A stretch of DNA of 46,761 nucleotides, taken from an uncultured Alteromonadaceae bacterium (GTDB lineage: Bacteria > Pseudomonadota > Gammaproteobacteria > Enterobacterales > Alteromonadaceae). The number at the start of each line of letters is the position of its first letter. Position 1 is the stretch's first letter. Location of the stretch: contig CALKGI010000046.1 in assembly GCA_938085045.1 (NCBI GenBank), forward strand, positions 1 through 46,761. The letters are read 5' to 3'. Position numbers and translations under genes: made by a program. Positions 16,945 to 26,375 of the stretch are shown here, piece after piece. The notes under the pieces were generated by a model that worked only from the letters and a program-made list of their open reading frames with translations, did not search any database and was not told the DNA's origin.

Positions 16945-19900
16945 CTACGGCTCGATGTCGGTTACTGTGACATTTTGTTGCTTTTGACCAGAGCTTTCAG
17001 GGGGTGTTTGTGCGAGTTTGGCTTTTTCGGCATCAGCTTTAGCTTTCTCATCCGCCTTTTCTTTGGCAATACGCTCAGCCTCGGCTTTATCTTTAGCTGC
17101 TTTTTCAAGGGCTAATCGTTCTTTTTCCGCTTTGTCTTTGGCGGCTTTTTCGCGGGCTAAACGAGCTTTTTTCTCATTGGCAGCCTTTTCTTTGGCCAAT
17201 CGTTTTTTCTCTGCTCGGGCACGAGCCTTGCGCTCTTTTTCAGCCTTAGCTTTGGCAATTTTCTCGCGTTTTAATCGCTCTTTTTTGTGTTCAACCACCA
17301 CGTCATCTGCCGACCACAACGCCGACAGCAATTTAGACTCCACAGTGCCATACGATTCTATAACTGCTTTGTTGACGATTTCGCGCTGCTTAAACCCAGC
17401 CGCATTTGCCGATGCAGTAAGGTGATCTAACGTGCTATTGGTGTGAACGTCATATAAATCAAGCACTAGGTTAACGTCGACCATTTTGAGGTTTTTGCTG
17501 ATACCCGACTTGGTTTCGTCGACCACTACAGCGGTTTCGAGCACTATGTTGGCACCCATTTTTTGCGCTTTTAACTGCGCCGGTTTGCCGTAGCTGCCGC
17601 TACCCAATGAGATATATTTGATGCCCTGCTTTTTCAACGCTTTAACAATTAACTCTTCAAATTCAAATACATCGGTTTGACTGAGTAAACCTATGGTCAA
17701 TTCGCTGTTTTCTCTTTTTATTAGTCCGGCCAATGTTAGGCTGCGATTGATTTTGTCCATATCAAGATAATTGGCCAACCAAACATGTAAAAACAATCCT
17801 TTTTTGGTGGCGTAAATTACCTGTGAATCAACAATATGCTTGTCCATTTTGACTTTACGTTTGTATTTACGCAGCTGGGCGGGTCGTAAACCCGGATAAT
17901 TAGCTTTAAGGTAACTGTTAGAGAGCTTTTTGGCCGCTTGTTTTTTAATGTAGCCATCTGATTTTATGGTGTTTTTTGAAAAAGGCAGTTTAACTTCTTG
18001 AATCCACAATCGCCCATTTTCATTGCGTTTGGCAAAACGCTGCACAGTGAGAATGAAACCACTCGATTTACCCACAGGTTTACCAATCATAAAATTCAGC
18101 GTTTCGCTAAATTCGTCCATTCTCGGGTCTTGGGCATGGTTACGCAACACCGATAATGCATCATGGGTTTCTTGCCACAAACCTGCTTTGGCCGAATCAA
18201 GCACCACCAACCATCGGTCTTTTAACCAAATTTTTTGTAGGTTATTTTTGTCAGAAGCGCCGCTAAAATCAACCTTAACGGGTCCTTCGAGCTTGCTTAA
18301 TAATTCTTGATAATCCAGGTCGTTAAACACCGCATCTTTGACCACCATGTCTTTTACACTGGCCACGTGTAAGTCATTGTCTTCAAAGCGTAAATTAGTA
18401 GCGGTATATTCTTGTCTACCGGTGATTTTCCACGCTTGTTTGTTGGCGACAAACCTCACATCGTTCAATGTTAATTGGCCATCTTCGACCAGTAATCCGG
18501 TATCATTTTGTAAAAACTGGCTGTGGGTTACACTCAACTTGCCATTATTGCTCAGCGCCACCGCGGTTTGCATGGTTTTAAATGTGATGTTGTCAAAAGC
18601 AACTGCCGATTGATTGACGTTAATATTGCCGTTATCAAAATTGGTGTAACTAAACTGGCTTTGATTTTCTCCAGTATTAGAGAACAGCAATTGCCACGGT
18701 TCGCCCGAAATAGAAATGGTCGATTGTTTGGTGCCCATGCCTTTGAGTTGTCCTAAAACTTCAAGTTTACCTTCGCCTACAAACTCGATAATGGTACCCG
18801 GCGATAAAGTCAATGTGGCATTACGCAACACTCGAATCGGTTTGTCGATAATGTAAGGGCTGGCCACCGCATAAAAGGTGGTATCGGCAATCATATCTTC
18901 TTCAATGTTCGTAGGGCCAACGCCTACAGCGGCGACTTGAATACTGGCGTATGGACTTTGATTGCGAGCCTCATCCTGAGCGAAAACCCGGTAATGGTAG
19001 TTGTTGCCTTCTACTATGTCGCTGTCGATGTACTCTTGAATGTTAATGGCGGCAATTTCTTTGTAGAGACCCGTTTGTGGGTCGGCTCTTTCGATGTGAT
19101 AGGTCAGTGTTTCGTGACTGGTTGACTCGCTCGGCCAAGTCAATTTAATGGCATCTTTAACAGGAGAAGATTCAAGGCTAGCGATTGCATCAGGCACGAC
19201 TGTATCGATGCTGATGCGCCCGGGCACACTCCAAACAATTTCTGCTGTGTCGCCAATTCGCGTGGCGTTAATTCTAACAATAAGGCCGTCAGCATTGTCG
19301 CTGTCGTTAACCACATAGCGGCCAACATATTCGCCCTCACCTTGTTCAGCCAACCTCAGCCCAACAAATTTGTTACCTATGTCAAAGGTTGCCGCAAGGC
19401 CGGGTTCGGCCCGCATAACCACGGTGACTTCGTCGCCCGCTCTAAAGGGCCCATCACCTTCGTTAGATAAAGCCAGTTCGATTCTCACCGGTTTTATTTT
19501 GGCACGCTTACCAATTGGAAAAGGAATTTCAGAGGCAAAAATTCGCGCCAACTTGTCGACCAACGTTTGTCTAACCGCTTCGGTCAGTACCTGTGCCGAC
19601 GAAATGGCCTGAGCGATGAAGCTCAATGGGTTAAGTGATATTCCGCCTTCACGCTCGGCAATAGATTCTTCTTTTTCCCAGATAAAGTTATTGTCAAAAC
19701 TCGAAAAAAAGCTCAAACGAATGGTGATTTTGTAGTGGGCATAAGCGGCAGCGTAGATTTTTTCGACCAAGGGCACGTCTAAGTATATAAGGCCTTCAAC
19801 CTGAAGTTTTTGCGCCAGTACTTGTGGGTCATAATCGGTGTGTTTTTTGCCTTCACTTTGTTCAAGCTCGGCCAATTTACGGTCGATATCAAAAGGTTTT

Positions 19901-20301
19901 AGCAGGTCGAAATTTTTTGAACTGAGGTTGTTGTGTATAACCGTTCTAATGTCGTCTCTTTCACGATCATCACCCTGCCCTACCGCTGGCAATACCGCTA
20001 TTATACGAGGAACGCCCTCATCGCCTTCGGTGCGTCCATCAAGTGACAGCATGCCAATAGCATCGCCCAAAGTTTTAGAGACTGAATCGATAATTGATTC
20101 ATCTTCTTTTTTTTTGGCTTTGTATTTTTGTTCTGGTTTGGTATCAGCAGAAGGTGAAGATTCACTAGTTGGGGTTTGAGGCTCACTTACCTGGGTTTTA
20201 GGCGCAGCGTCAACCGGGGTTTGGTCTTGCGCCCCGGCAGAATAAGCAGACGCGCCAACAGCAAAGGCTGTTAACGCGATGAGGAGTAGTTGTTTAAACA
20301 A
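16945..20301 (-). CDS. Exported multidomain protein: GNA1162/CsgG-like fold, Fn3, beta-helix and TolA-like tail
   Basis: 1118 residues. A signal peptide (about 1-24) is followed by a Pro/Ser/Thr linker. Residues about 97-255 (I-I-A-V-L-P-A-V-G then N-F-D-L-L) resemble the GNA1162/DUF799 and CsgG nucleotide-like fold. About 265-360 looks Ig-like. About 370-455 fits a fibronectin type III domain (I-K-L-T-W-P then Y-H-Y-R-V-F-A-Q-D). About 470-665 is a right-handed beta-helix (A-T-L-T-L-S-P-G-T-I-I-E-F). Around 860-1000 is another CsgG/TolB-like region. About 1005-1098 is a Lys/Ala/Glu-rich single helix resembling TolA domain II. It lies 13 bp downstream of a CsgG-like lipoprotein, so the pair is an operon. 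The role is unknown; a periplasmic envelope-assembly or adhesin-export function is plausible. Confidence 0.7.
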   Translation of the reverse strand: MFKQLLLIALTAFAVGASAYSAGAQDQTPVDAAPKTQVSEPQTPTSESSPSADTKPEQKYKAKKKEDESIIDSVSKTLGDAIGMLSLDGRTEGDEGVPRIIAVLPAVGQGDDRERDDIRTVIHNNLSSKNFDLLKPFDIDRKLAELEQSEGKKHTDYDPQVLAQKLQVEGLIYLDVPLVEKIYAAAYAHYKITIRLSFFSSFDNNFIWEKEESIAEREGGISLNPLSFIAQAISSAQVLTEAVRQTLVDKLARIFASEIPFPIGKRAKIKPVRIELALSNEGDGPFRAGDEVTVVMRAEPGLAATFDIGNKFVGLRLAEQGEGEYVGRYVVNDSDNADGLIVRINATRIGDTAEIVWSVPGRISIDTVVPDAIASLESSPVKDAIKLTWPSESTSHETLTYHIERADPQTGLYKEIAAINIQEYIDSDIVEGNNYHYRVFAQDEARNQSPYASIQVAAVGVGPTNIEEDMIADTTFYAVASPYIIDKPIRVLRNATLTLSPGTIIEFVGEGKLEVLGQLKGMGTKQSTISISGEPWQLLFSNTGENQSQFSYTNFDNGNINVNQSAVAFDNITFKTMQTAVALSNNGKLSVTHSQFLQNDTGLLVEDGQLTLNDVRFVANKQAWKITGRQEYTATNLRFEDNDLHVASVKDMVVKDAVFNDLDYQELLSKLEGPVKVDFSGASDKNNLQKIWLKDRWLVVLDSAKAGLWQETHDALSVLRNHAQDPRMDEFSETLNFMIGKPVGKSSGFILTVQRFAKRNENGRLWIQEVKLPFSKNTIKSDGYIKKQAAKKLSNSYLKANYPGLRPAQLRKYKRKVKMDKHIVDSQVIYATKKGLFLHVWLANYLDMDKINRSLTLAGLIKRENSELTIGLLSQTDVFEFEELIVKALKKQGIKYISLGSGSYGKPAQLKAQKMGANIVLETAVVVDETKSGISKNLKMVDVNLVLDLYDVHTNSTLDHLTASANAAGFKQREIVNKAVIESYGTVESKLLSALWSADDVVVEHKKERLKREKIAKAKAEKERKARARAEKKRLAKEKAANEKKARLAREKAAKDKAEKERLALEKAAKDKAEAERIAKEKADEKAKADAEKAKLAQTPPESSGQKQQNVTVTDIEP

Positions 20302-20314
20302 AATAACTCCCGGT

Positions 20315-22285
20315 TTAGTTTTCCAGTCGAGCAGCTACCGAATATTCCCGTATAAGCTGCGCCAACGCGGCGGTTTCTTTGTTTTTCGACTCAGACATAA
20401 CCAATGCTTTGGCCATTGCTTCGGTTGCTTGAACGTAATTACGTTCGTCATACAATTTCTGGCCGTTTGTTTGATAGTCGATTTCAGGGTCTTTTAATAA
20501 CTCTACCACTTTTGAGCCAATTCGTTTAGCCAAAGTCACGGTTAAATCTGACAAGATTTCAGAATCAGACGGCAACTCAGCCACTTTATGCTCTGCTACA
20601 AACTCACCGCGCTGCACGCCTTGAGTGGTTTCATCCGACACTTTCTTTTTGTCTTGCACTGAATCGGCAAATAAAACCCGGGCAGACGTAGCATCAACCA
20701 CACGGTATGAAATGCTCATTACCGCCACTTTACGCACATAAGTCACGTTAATGGTGATGTCTTCTTTGACTTCGTCGGTGATGGTACGAGGTGGGGTTTG
20801 TACTTTGGCCCGTTCGCTGCTCGATTTTTCAAGCCAACGACCATAAGCCGGGTTATTCACTTGTTTACGCTCAGTCACCACTCGCATCTGTTTGCTTGAG
20901 TCGTCTTTAGTGGTTTCGACGTTAGATTCTAAAATAGTGCCTTGAATCAATAAATCGGCAGAGTCTATTTGTACTCCAGTGCCTTTTTGTAAAGCACTGA
21001 TTTCTTGCTCTCTAAGTACGGCATTAAGCTGTTCACGTTCAACCACACGAACGTCTTGCGGTAGTGTATCAAAAACGAACTGGGTGATTTTTGATGAAAC
21101 CGAGCGGCCCAGTGAGCGTGAACTATCATCGCCATTAAAGGCTGTGGTACTAACCCTTTTAACGGCTTCATTCATCACGTTGTCGGTAGAAAGGCGTTTA
21201 AAAGTTTCAAGCTCAGGAAACCCAGGGCGAAGCTCTTCAATCACGTAAAGGTAACCTAGCGCCAAACCAAACGATTTTTTGTTATAGGCTTCTTCGTAAA
21301 GGGCATAAACAAAATCGATGAAATCAGATTCTTGAGTCACTTCTTCAGCTTGTATACCAAACAGCGATTTAACACTTCTGGCTTGGGTAAACAAACGATA
21401 AGCATCAACCAAATTCTCTTCGCCAGTGGCTTCAACAGCCATTGCAATGTAGTAATTCGCCAGTTCTATCGCCGAGGGCATAATGGCGCTTTTCTGATCG
21501 TTAAAATAAGGCCCTTTAGCGATTAGGTCGAGCAACTTGCGGGCTTTTTCGGTTTCGCCATCACGCACGTAATTAATGAAAGTCTCACGTAGCGCGGTAT
21601 TTTCAAGTGCCGACAGTTTGCTTGTCACATCTTTGTAATTTGGCGCAATGCTCACTAGTTTTTTCAGTTGACCGATGGCACGGTCAAAGTCACTTTTGCT
21701 AACGTACTGCTCGACTAAGTCGTAGTTGTCAGACAATAACTGGTTTTCAATTTGTTTCAAATCACTTTGGTTAGCGCTACCGTTCAGCGCTTTGAGTTCA
21801 CTGAGCATGCTGAATTTTTTAGTCACATCTTTGCTGTCTATGGCATCAAAAACGGCCTTTTTAACATCAATGGCTTTTTCGGTGGCAGACATTTCTTGAT
21901 TGAGTTTGGCCAAAAGGTTTTGATACTCAGCCTTATCCCAGCTTTGCATCACCTCAACCTGACTTCTTTGGTTTTGTACCACAGACATCGGAATGGTGTT
22001 GTTACTCAAGCGATTTTGATTCAATGCGGCCTGAATTTTTTGGCTAGTTTGACTGGCCAATCTAGCGCCAATTTTCTTAAGATATGCACTCTTGTCAGCC
22101 GGTTTTAGTGATTTTCCCAAACCGGTGCCATCTCGTACTTGCGAGTACAATGTGACTAATGTGCCACTGCGCTCGGCAGCTAAGATATCAGATTCGGAGA
22201 TTTTTGGTGCGGTGCTACCACAACCAGATGCCGCGATAACGACGGTTAATACTGCTGCGGCATGCTTTAACTTGTTTGATTTCAT
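20315..22285 (-). CDS. CsgG-family lipoprotein with a long helical N-terminal domain
   Basis: 656 residues. A lipoprotein signal is present with lipobox A-S-G-C (Cys22), followed by Gly, so outer-membrane anchoring is expected. Residues about 30-340 are mostly helical, TPR/SEL-like repeats. About 360-600 resembles CsgG: V-R-V-V-E-R-E-Q-L-N-A-V-L-R-E-Q-E and then D-L-L-I-Q-G-T-I are signature-like, and Y-R-V-V-D-A-T-S follows. A final helical segment may be another TPR (A-T-E-A-M-A-K-A-L). CsgG itself forms the curli secretion pore, but no curlin genes are here, so the same function should not be assumed. The next gene is 13 bp downstream and carries related folds. Confidence 0.75.
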   Translation of the reverse strand: MKSNKLKHAAAVLTVVIAASGCGSTAPKISESDILAAERSGTLVTLYSQVRDGTGLGKSLKPADKSAYLKKIGARLASQTSQKIQAALNQNRLSNNTIPMSVVQNQRSQVEVMQSWDKAEYQNLLAKLNQEMSATEKAIDVKKAVFDAIDSKDVTKKFSMLSELKALNGSANQSDLKQIENQLLSDNYDLVEQYVSKSDFDRAIGQLKKLVSIAPNYKDVTSKLSALENTALRETFINYVRDGETEKARKLLDLIAKGPYFNDQKSAIMPSAIELANYYIAMAVEATGEENLVDAYRLFTQARSVKSLFGIQAEEVTQESDFIDFVYALYEEAYNKKSFGLALGYLYVIEELRPGFPELETFKRLSTDNVMNEAVKRVSTTAFNGDDSSRSLGRSVSSKITQFVFDTLPQDVRVVEREQLNAVLREQEISALQKGTGVQIDSADLLIQGTILESNVETTKDDSSKQMRVVTERKQVNNPAYGRWLEKSSSERAKVQTPPRTITDEVKEDITINVTYVRKVAVMSISYRVVDATSARVLFADSVQDKKKVSDETTQGVQRGEFVAEHKVAELPSDSEILSDLTVTLAKRIGSKVVELLKDPEIDYQTNGQKLYDERNYVQATEAMAKALVMSESKNKETAALAQLIREYSVAARLEN

Positions 22286-22452
22286 GAAGCTTCCATCAAT
22301 TTATTGTTCTATTACAAAAATGTGTCAAATTGTAATTTAGTTGATTTAAGTCTAAACCTTATCTGTGGATAAGGTAACTGTTTTCTCTCGTTTATTTGGT
22401 CAAGCAGACCTAGATTGTATAGTTTTAAAGCGGATGTTTGGCGATTAGGTTT

Positions 22453-23229
22453 CTATAACGATTTCATGGCATTGAGTACATATACGTCAAAGCGATTTTT
22501 CTTGGTTTCGATGGCCATAGATGGCTTACGGCCAGCCAATGGCTCGGCATAATCGGGCCGTTTAACCACCACTCTTTTGCTTGCCAATGCCAGTGCTGGC
22601 GTTAGTAAATCGTCGGCATCAAGGTCACTGCCCACCAAAGTTTGAAATGCCCTCATGTCTTTTTTTACTAGCGCTGATTTTTCTCTGTGGGGATACATAG
22701 GGTCTAAATAAACCACATCGGCCAACTTGCTGGTTTGACTCATTTGAGCAATATGATCATGTTCAGATAAAACCATACGTTCACGCATCCAGTCGCCAAT
22801 ATCAGCATCTTCGTAGGCTCGGCGCAATCCATCAGCCAATAGTGCAGTCACCACAGGATGTCTTTCAACCAAAGTAACGCGACACCCTAGGCTTGCCAGT
22901 ACAAATGCGTCTTTACCTAGCCCAGCAGTGCCGTCGATAACAACCGGCAGATAGCCAGCTTTAATACCTGCGGCTTTGGCTATTGATTGACCTTTGCCAC
23001 CACCAAATTTACGTCGGTGGGCATTCGCACCAGCAACAAAATCGACCAATATCGGTTTCTGTTTAGGTTCATTTCGATTGAATAATTGCAACACGCCCGC
23101 CTCAAGGCTCAGTTCGAACCCTTTGCTGGCAGGTTTGCCGGTTAATTCAAAGTGGTATTTGGCGCACAACTGCTGCGCCTGTTCGAGATAGGTTTCGTCG
23201 TTTAGCAGCAGTGTGACAGAGGAGTTCAT
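22453..23229 (-). CDS. rsmJ: 16S rRNA (guanine1516-N2)-methyltransferase RsmJ
   Basis: 258 residues, the normal length for RsmJ, which methylates G1516 of 16S rRNA. The SAM motif region is [14 protein letters not shown], followed by L-V-E-R-H-P. The catalytic-type motif [11 protein letters not shown] and the basic K-R-P-D-Y end are intact. In many gammaproteobacteria rsmJ lies next to prlC; here a hybrid sensor kinase gene lies between them. ATG 23229 is the start, with only a weak ribosome-binding site. Confidence 0.93.
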   Translation of the reverse strand: MNSSVTLLLNDETYLEQAQQLCAKYHFELTGKPASKGFELSLEAGVLQLFNRNEPKQKPILVDFVAGANAHRRKFGGGKGQSIAKAAGIKAGYLPVVIDGTAGLGKDAFVLASLGCRVTLVERHPVVTALLADGLRRAYEDADIGDWMRERMVLSEHDHIAQMSQTSKLADVVYLDPMYPHREKSALVKKDMRAFQTLVGSDLDADDLLTPALALASKRVVVKRPDYAEPLAGRKPSMAIETKKNRFDVYVLNAMKSL

Positions 23230-23268
23230 AGCTGGGTGTTAACGCAATGGCCAAATAATAAAGTGTAC

Positions 23269-25902
23269 TTAGGCACCATTACGCTTTTCGGTATTGTTTA
23301 GATATTCTTCCATGCTTAGCTTAGATTCAAGCCAAACTTTAATCAGATAATCTAGTTGATGTGGCAGGGTTTCGGTGTTCTTTTTGTTGATGCTCACCGT
23401 GATGGTGTCGGCACAATGGCTTAGGTGATCAAGTGCCAACGAATCTGAGGTGCCTTTAAGGTTATGGGTGTAATACGCCAGCTCTTCTAAATCGCTGGTT
23501 TGATACAATGCCCTAACTTGTTTTTCTAGTGAATCAAACTGAAGGATGAATTTTTTCATCATCACCGACAATAATTGATGGTTGCCATCAAACTGGGCGA
23601 TTGCTCTGGCCAGATTGAAAACGGCATCGGGTGTCATTTCAGGCTTTTCTTCGTTCGCTTCATCCATTTGTACTAGCGGCACAATCTCATCGAGCAATTG
23701 CGCGGCTTTAACAGGTTTAGTAACAAAAGCGTTCATACCAGCGTTAAGACAACGATGCTTAAGCGCCAATGAATCTTCAACCGACAAACCTATCACTGGA
23801 ATATTGGCCCAGTTTTCGATGTTACGAATGTTTTGGGTCAATTCGATACCATCCATCAGCGGCAGCTGAATGTCGGTGACAACCACATCATAATCGTTGT
23901 CAGACAGTTTTCTGACGCCTTCGATGCCAGACGAAGCCAAGTCGACCAACATGCCATAACCCGACAACATTTGTGAAACAATAACCTGATTCACTTGTTG
24001 GTCTTCAATCAGTAATACTCGTTTACCCGAAAGTGGCAATAATGGCACAACTGACTCACTGTCGACCTCAAACTCAACCTGAGAAACAATCAACAGGTTG
24101 TTGATAAGCTCAGGCACCTTAAACGGCTTTTTAATAACAGAGTTAAACATGGTTCGTTCATAACTAGATGAATCACCCGCTTTAAAAGCACTGAGTAGAA
24201 TAAATTTCGGCGGCGCAACACCAGCACTGTCAAGATACTCGGTGATCTTGGTGGCCATTTGCTCACCATTCATACCCGGCATTTCCCAGTCGGTAATGAT
24301 GATGTCGATTTCGTGACCTTGCTGATATTCGTGCACCACATAAGAATAAGCTTCTTCGGCTAATTCACAGGTTTTAACATGCACGTTAACCTTGCTCAGC
24401 ACTGCGCTGACGATATCAAGAATCGACGGTTCGTCGTCTACCACTAGCACGCGCAAGCGTGACAGTTTATCAACGAAATCTTGATTACCATGGTCACCGG
24501 TAGAATGTGAAACCACGCTGATGGGCAAACGACAAGTAAACGTAGTGCCATTGCCTACCTGAGAGCGACATTCGATGGTGCCGTTCATCAGTTCTAACAG
24601 TTGTTTAACTATGGTCAAACCTAGGCCTGTACCACCAACTGTATGGGTTTCGCTCTGGGCAACCTGCTCAAACGGGTGGAAGACTTTGGTCTGTTGTTCG
24701 TCAGACAAACCCGGGCCGGTATCAATGACCGATATATGCATGGTCAAGCTGCTGTTGTTTTGGGTTTCGGCTCTAACCGATAAAGTGACTTGACCTTTTT
24801 CGGTAAACTGAATGGCGTTAGACAGCAGATTAAATAGAATTTGACGCAGTTGGTTTTCGTCACCAAGAATGGTCTGGGGGAAATCCATCGCCACACGAAC
24901 AAACAATTGCAGTTGTTTTTTCTTGGCCCGAGGTTTCATTAAGGCAACCACATCATCAATGAGTTTAAGAACTAAAAATTCTTTCTTTTCAATGACCAGT
25001 GCGCCAGATTCAGCTTGAGAAAAGTCATGCACTTGCTTGGCAAGGTGTGACAAAGTTGCGGTGGCATTTTCGATTTTGTCGGCGTAATAATGGCGCTGTT
25101 CGGCGCTACTGGTTTGCTTGAGCAAGTTAACCATGCCCAGCACACCATGAATGGGGGCTCTTATTTCTTCAATCAAAGAAGCCAGATAGCGGTCTTTGTT
25201 GCTGGCCATTTCGAGCGCCTGCGTTTTGGTTTTAAGCGCGTCGTCGATTTTTTCTTCTAGGTCGGTCACTTTTTCGGTGACCTGCTTAGCGATGGGTTTG
25301 AATTTGCTCGTGCCGACCACAAATATCGCTATCAGTGCAAAAATCCATACTACAAGGTGTGCAATCGCGACAATGAAAGCAGAGCTTTCAGCTTGGCTTT
25401 GGTGTATTTGGACGATTTTTCTGAGTTTGTCGGTGATGATATTAGGACGGTCGTTGACAAAAACCTGACCGGTTTTTCTGAGTAACAATTCATCTGCACG
25501 TTTTTTGGCGGCAATCACCTGACGGCCACTAAACAAATAATCTTTAATTTTTTGGTCGAGTTTGTCATCACCAAAATACAATTGACTAAGCTCAGGGCCC
25601 AGTTCGTTATCGCCTTTGGTTAGCGCCTTGTGATTGGCGTCCATTTTATCTAGGTTAGATTCGAGTGATGTGATGGTTGACTGGGCTGTTAGTTGGTTAC
25701 TTTCATGTATCAGTCCCAACGCAAGGCGGGCAATGCGCTCGGCGTAAACTTGCTGTTCTTCGGCCTGTTGTTGCGCCTCATTACTGCTATTATGGCTGCT
25801 CGAAATATAACCGACAATCACTAGAGCAATCGTTATCACGGCTGCACTTAGCGTTAGCGTTGTTGTGTAATTTTGTTTTATTCCCTTAAGAATAGCAATC
25901 AT
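23269..25902 (-). CDS. Hybrid sensor histidine kinase with two receiver domains and an HPt domain, H-box His replaced
   Basis: 877 residues. Two transmembrane helices (about 17-35 and 175-197) enclose a helical periplasmic sensor. A coiled coil follows, then the dimerisation region. The H-box, normally S-H-E-I-R-T-P, reads I-E-E-I-R-A-P, so the phospho-acceptor His is Glu245. The ATPase domain (about 345-460) keeps its N box, D-T-G-P-G and G-G-T-G-L-G-L. Receiver 1 (about 484-605) has Asp538, receiver 2 (about 627-745) has Asp677, and the C-terminal HPt domain has T-H-N-L-K-G with His813. The layout is like BarA/ArcB-type hybrid kinases plus an extra receiver. Without the His it may not autophosphorylate in the usual way. 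It stands alone, with no obvious partner regulator next to it. Confidence 0.85.
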   Translation of the reverse strand: MIAILKGIKQNYTTTLTLSAAVITIALVIVGYISSSHNSSNEAQQQAEEQQVYAERIARLALGLIHESNQLTAQSTITSLESNLDKMDANHKALTKGDNELGPELSQLYFGDDKLDQKIKDYLFSGRQVIAAKKRADELLLRKTGQVFVNDRPNIITDKLRKIVQIHQSQAESSAFIVAIAHLVVWIFALIAIFVVGTSKFKPIAKQVTEKVTDLEEKIDDALKTKTQALEMASNKDRYLASLIEEIRAPIHGVLGMVNLLKQTSSAEQRHYYADKIENATATLSHLAKQVHDFSQAESGALVIEKKEFLVLKLIDDVVALMKPRAKKKQLQLFVRVAMDFPQTILGDENQLRQILFNLLSNAIQFTEKGQVTLSVRAETQNNSSLTMHISVIDTGPGLSDEQQTKVFHPFEQVAQSETHTVGGTGLGLTIVKQLLELMNGTIECRSQVGNGTTFTCRLPISVVSHSTGDHGNQDFVDKLSRLRVLVVDDEPSILDIVSAVLSKVNVHVKTCELAEEAYSYVVHEYQQGHEIDIIITDWEMPGMNGEQMATKITEYLDSAGVAPPKFILLSAFKAGDSSSYERTMFNSVIKKPFKVPELINNLLIVSQVEFEVDSESVVPLLPLSGKRVLLIEDQQVNQVIVSQMLSGYGMLVDLASSGIEGVRKLSDNDYDVVVTDIQLPLMDGIELTQNIRNIENWANIPVIGLSVEDSLALKHRCLNAGMNAFVTKPVKAAQLLDEIVPLVQMDEANEEKPEMTPDAVFNLARAIAQFDGNHQLLSVMMKKFILQFDSLEKQVRALYQTSDLEELAYYTHNLKGTSDSLALDHLSHCADTITVSINKKNTETLPHQLDYLIKVWLESKLSMEEYLNNTEKRNGA

Positions 25903-26375
25903 AACCGCGTGTAAATCCCAATCTATAAACCAGTGTTTTTTTTGTTAGAAGGCAATCTATAAAACCGACGACCGCGAACTGAGTATTGGGATTTTGCGGC
26001 AAAACAAGCCTTAACGCAAGTCCCTGACTCTAACCATTTAAAATGGCATGGAATTAAGCATTGACGAGAACCGGGAAAATAGCAAAAAATTGCAGGTTCG
26101 TACGCTTGTTCGAGCTCTAAAAGAACTCACACGGAGGCGCGGAGACACAGAGGTTCACCGAGGAAAAGCAAAAAGACGGAAAAAATATAGTGATTACCAC
26201 AAAACATGTTGTAGTGCGACTCTCGTAGCCCTTGTATATATAAAACCGTTTTTGACCTTTTTTTAAAGCTTTTCCTCCGTGAACCTTGGCGTCTGAGTGC
26301 CTCCGTGTGAAGCTTTTAATTTTCCGTCCACAGACAAAAAACAACGTAGCGCCCCGAACGGGGCACCAATTAAGC
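25903..26375. other. Intergenic interval between prlC and the hybrid kinase gene
   Basis: 473 bp without a credible gene. It holds the inverted-repeat element at 26127-26310. The rest is probably the upstream region of the minus-strand kinase gene (nearest 25903) and the 3' flank of prlC. A 72-codon plus-strand frame (26048-26266) reads through the repeat arm and looks like an artefact. Confidence 0.6.
26127..26310. repeat. Long imperfect inverted-repeat element (copy A)
   Basis: The left arm at 26127-26169 contains ACACGGAGGCGCGGAGACAC and an AGAGGTTCACCGAGG part. The right arm at 26268-26310 is its imperfect reverse complement (TTCCTCCGTGAACC then GTGCCTCCGTGTGA). The arms are about 43 bp with a 98-bp centre lacking a gene. 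A near-identical element lies at 28528-28699, on the other side of prlC. Sequences of this CACGGAGGCACGGAGACAC type are dispersed in many bacterial genomes (recalled, not searched). It may be a miniature mobile element or a large RNA hairpin. Confidence 0.75.

Noticed and set aside
17018..17425. 135-codon plus-strand frame rich in Ala, Ser and Phe
   Set aside because: It is the antisense image of the Lys/Ala/Glu-rich tail; the bias is mirrored.
26048..26266. 72-codon frame between prlC and the kinase
   Set aside because: It runs through a repeat arm and has no recognisable product.
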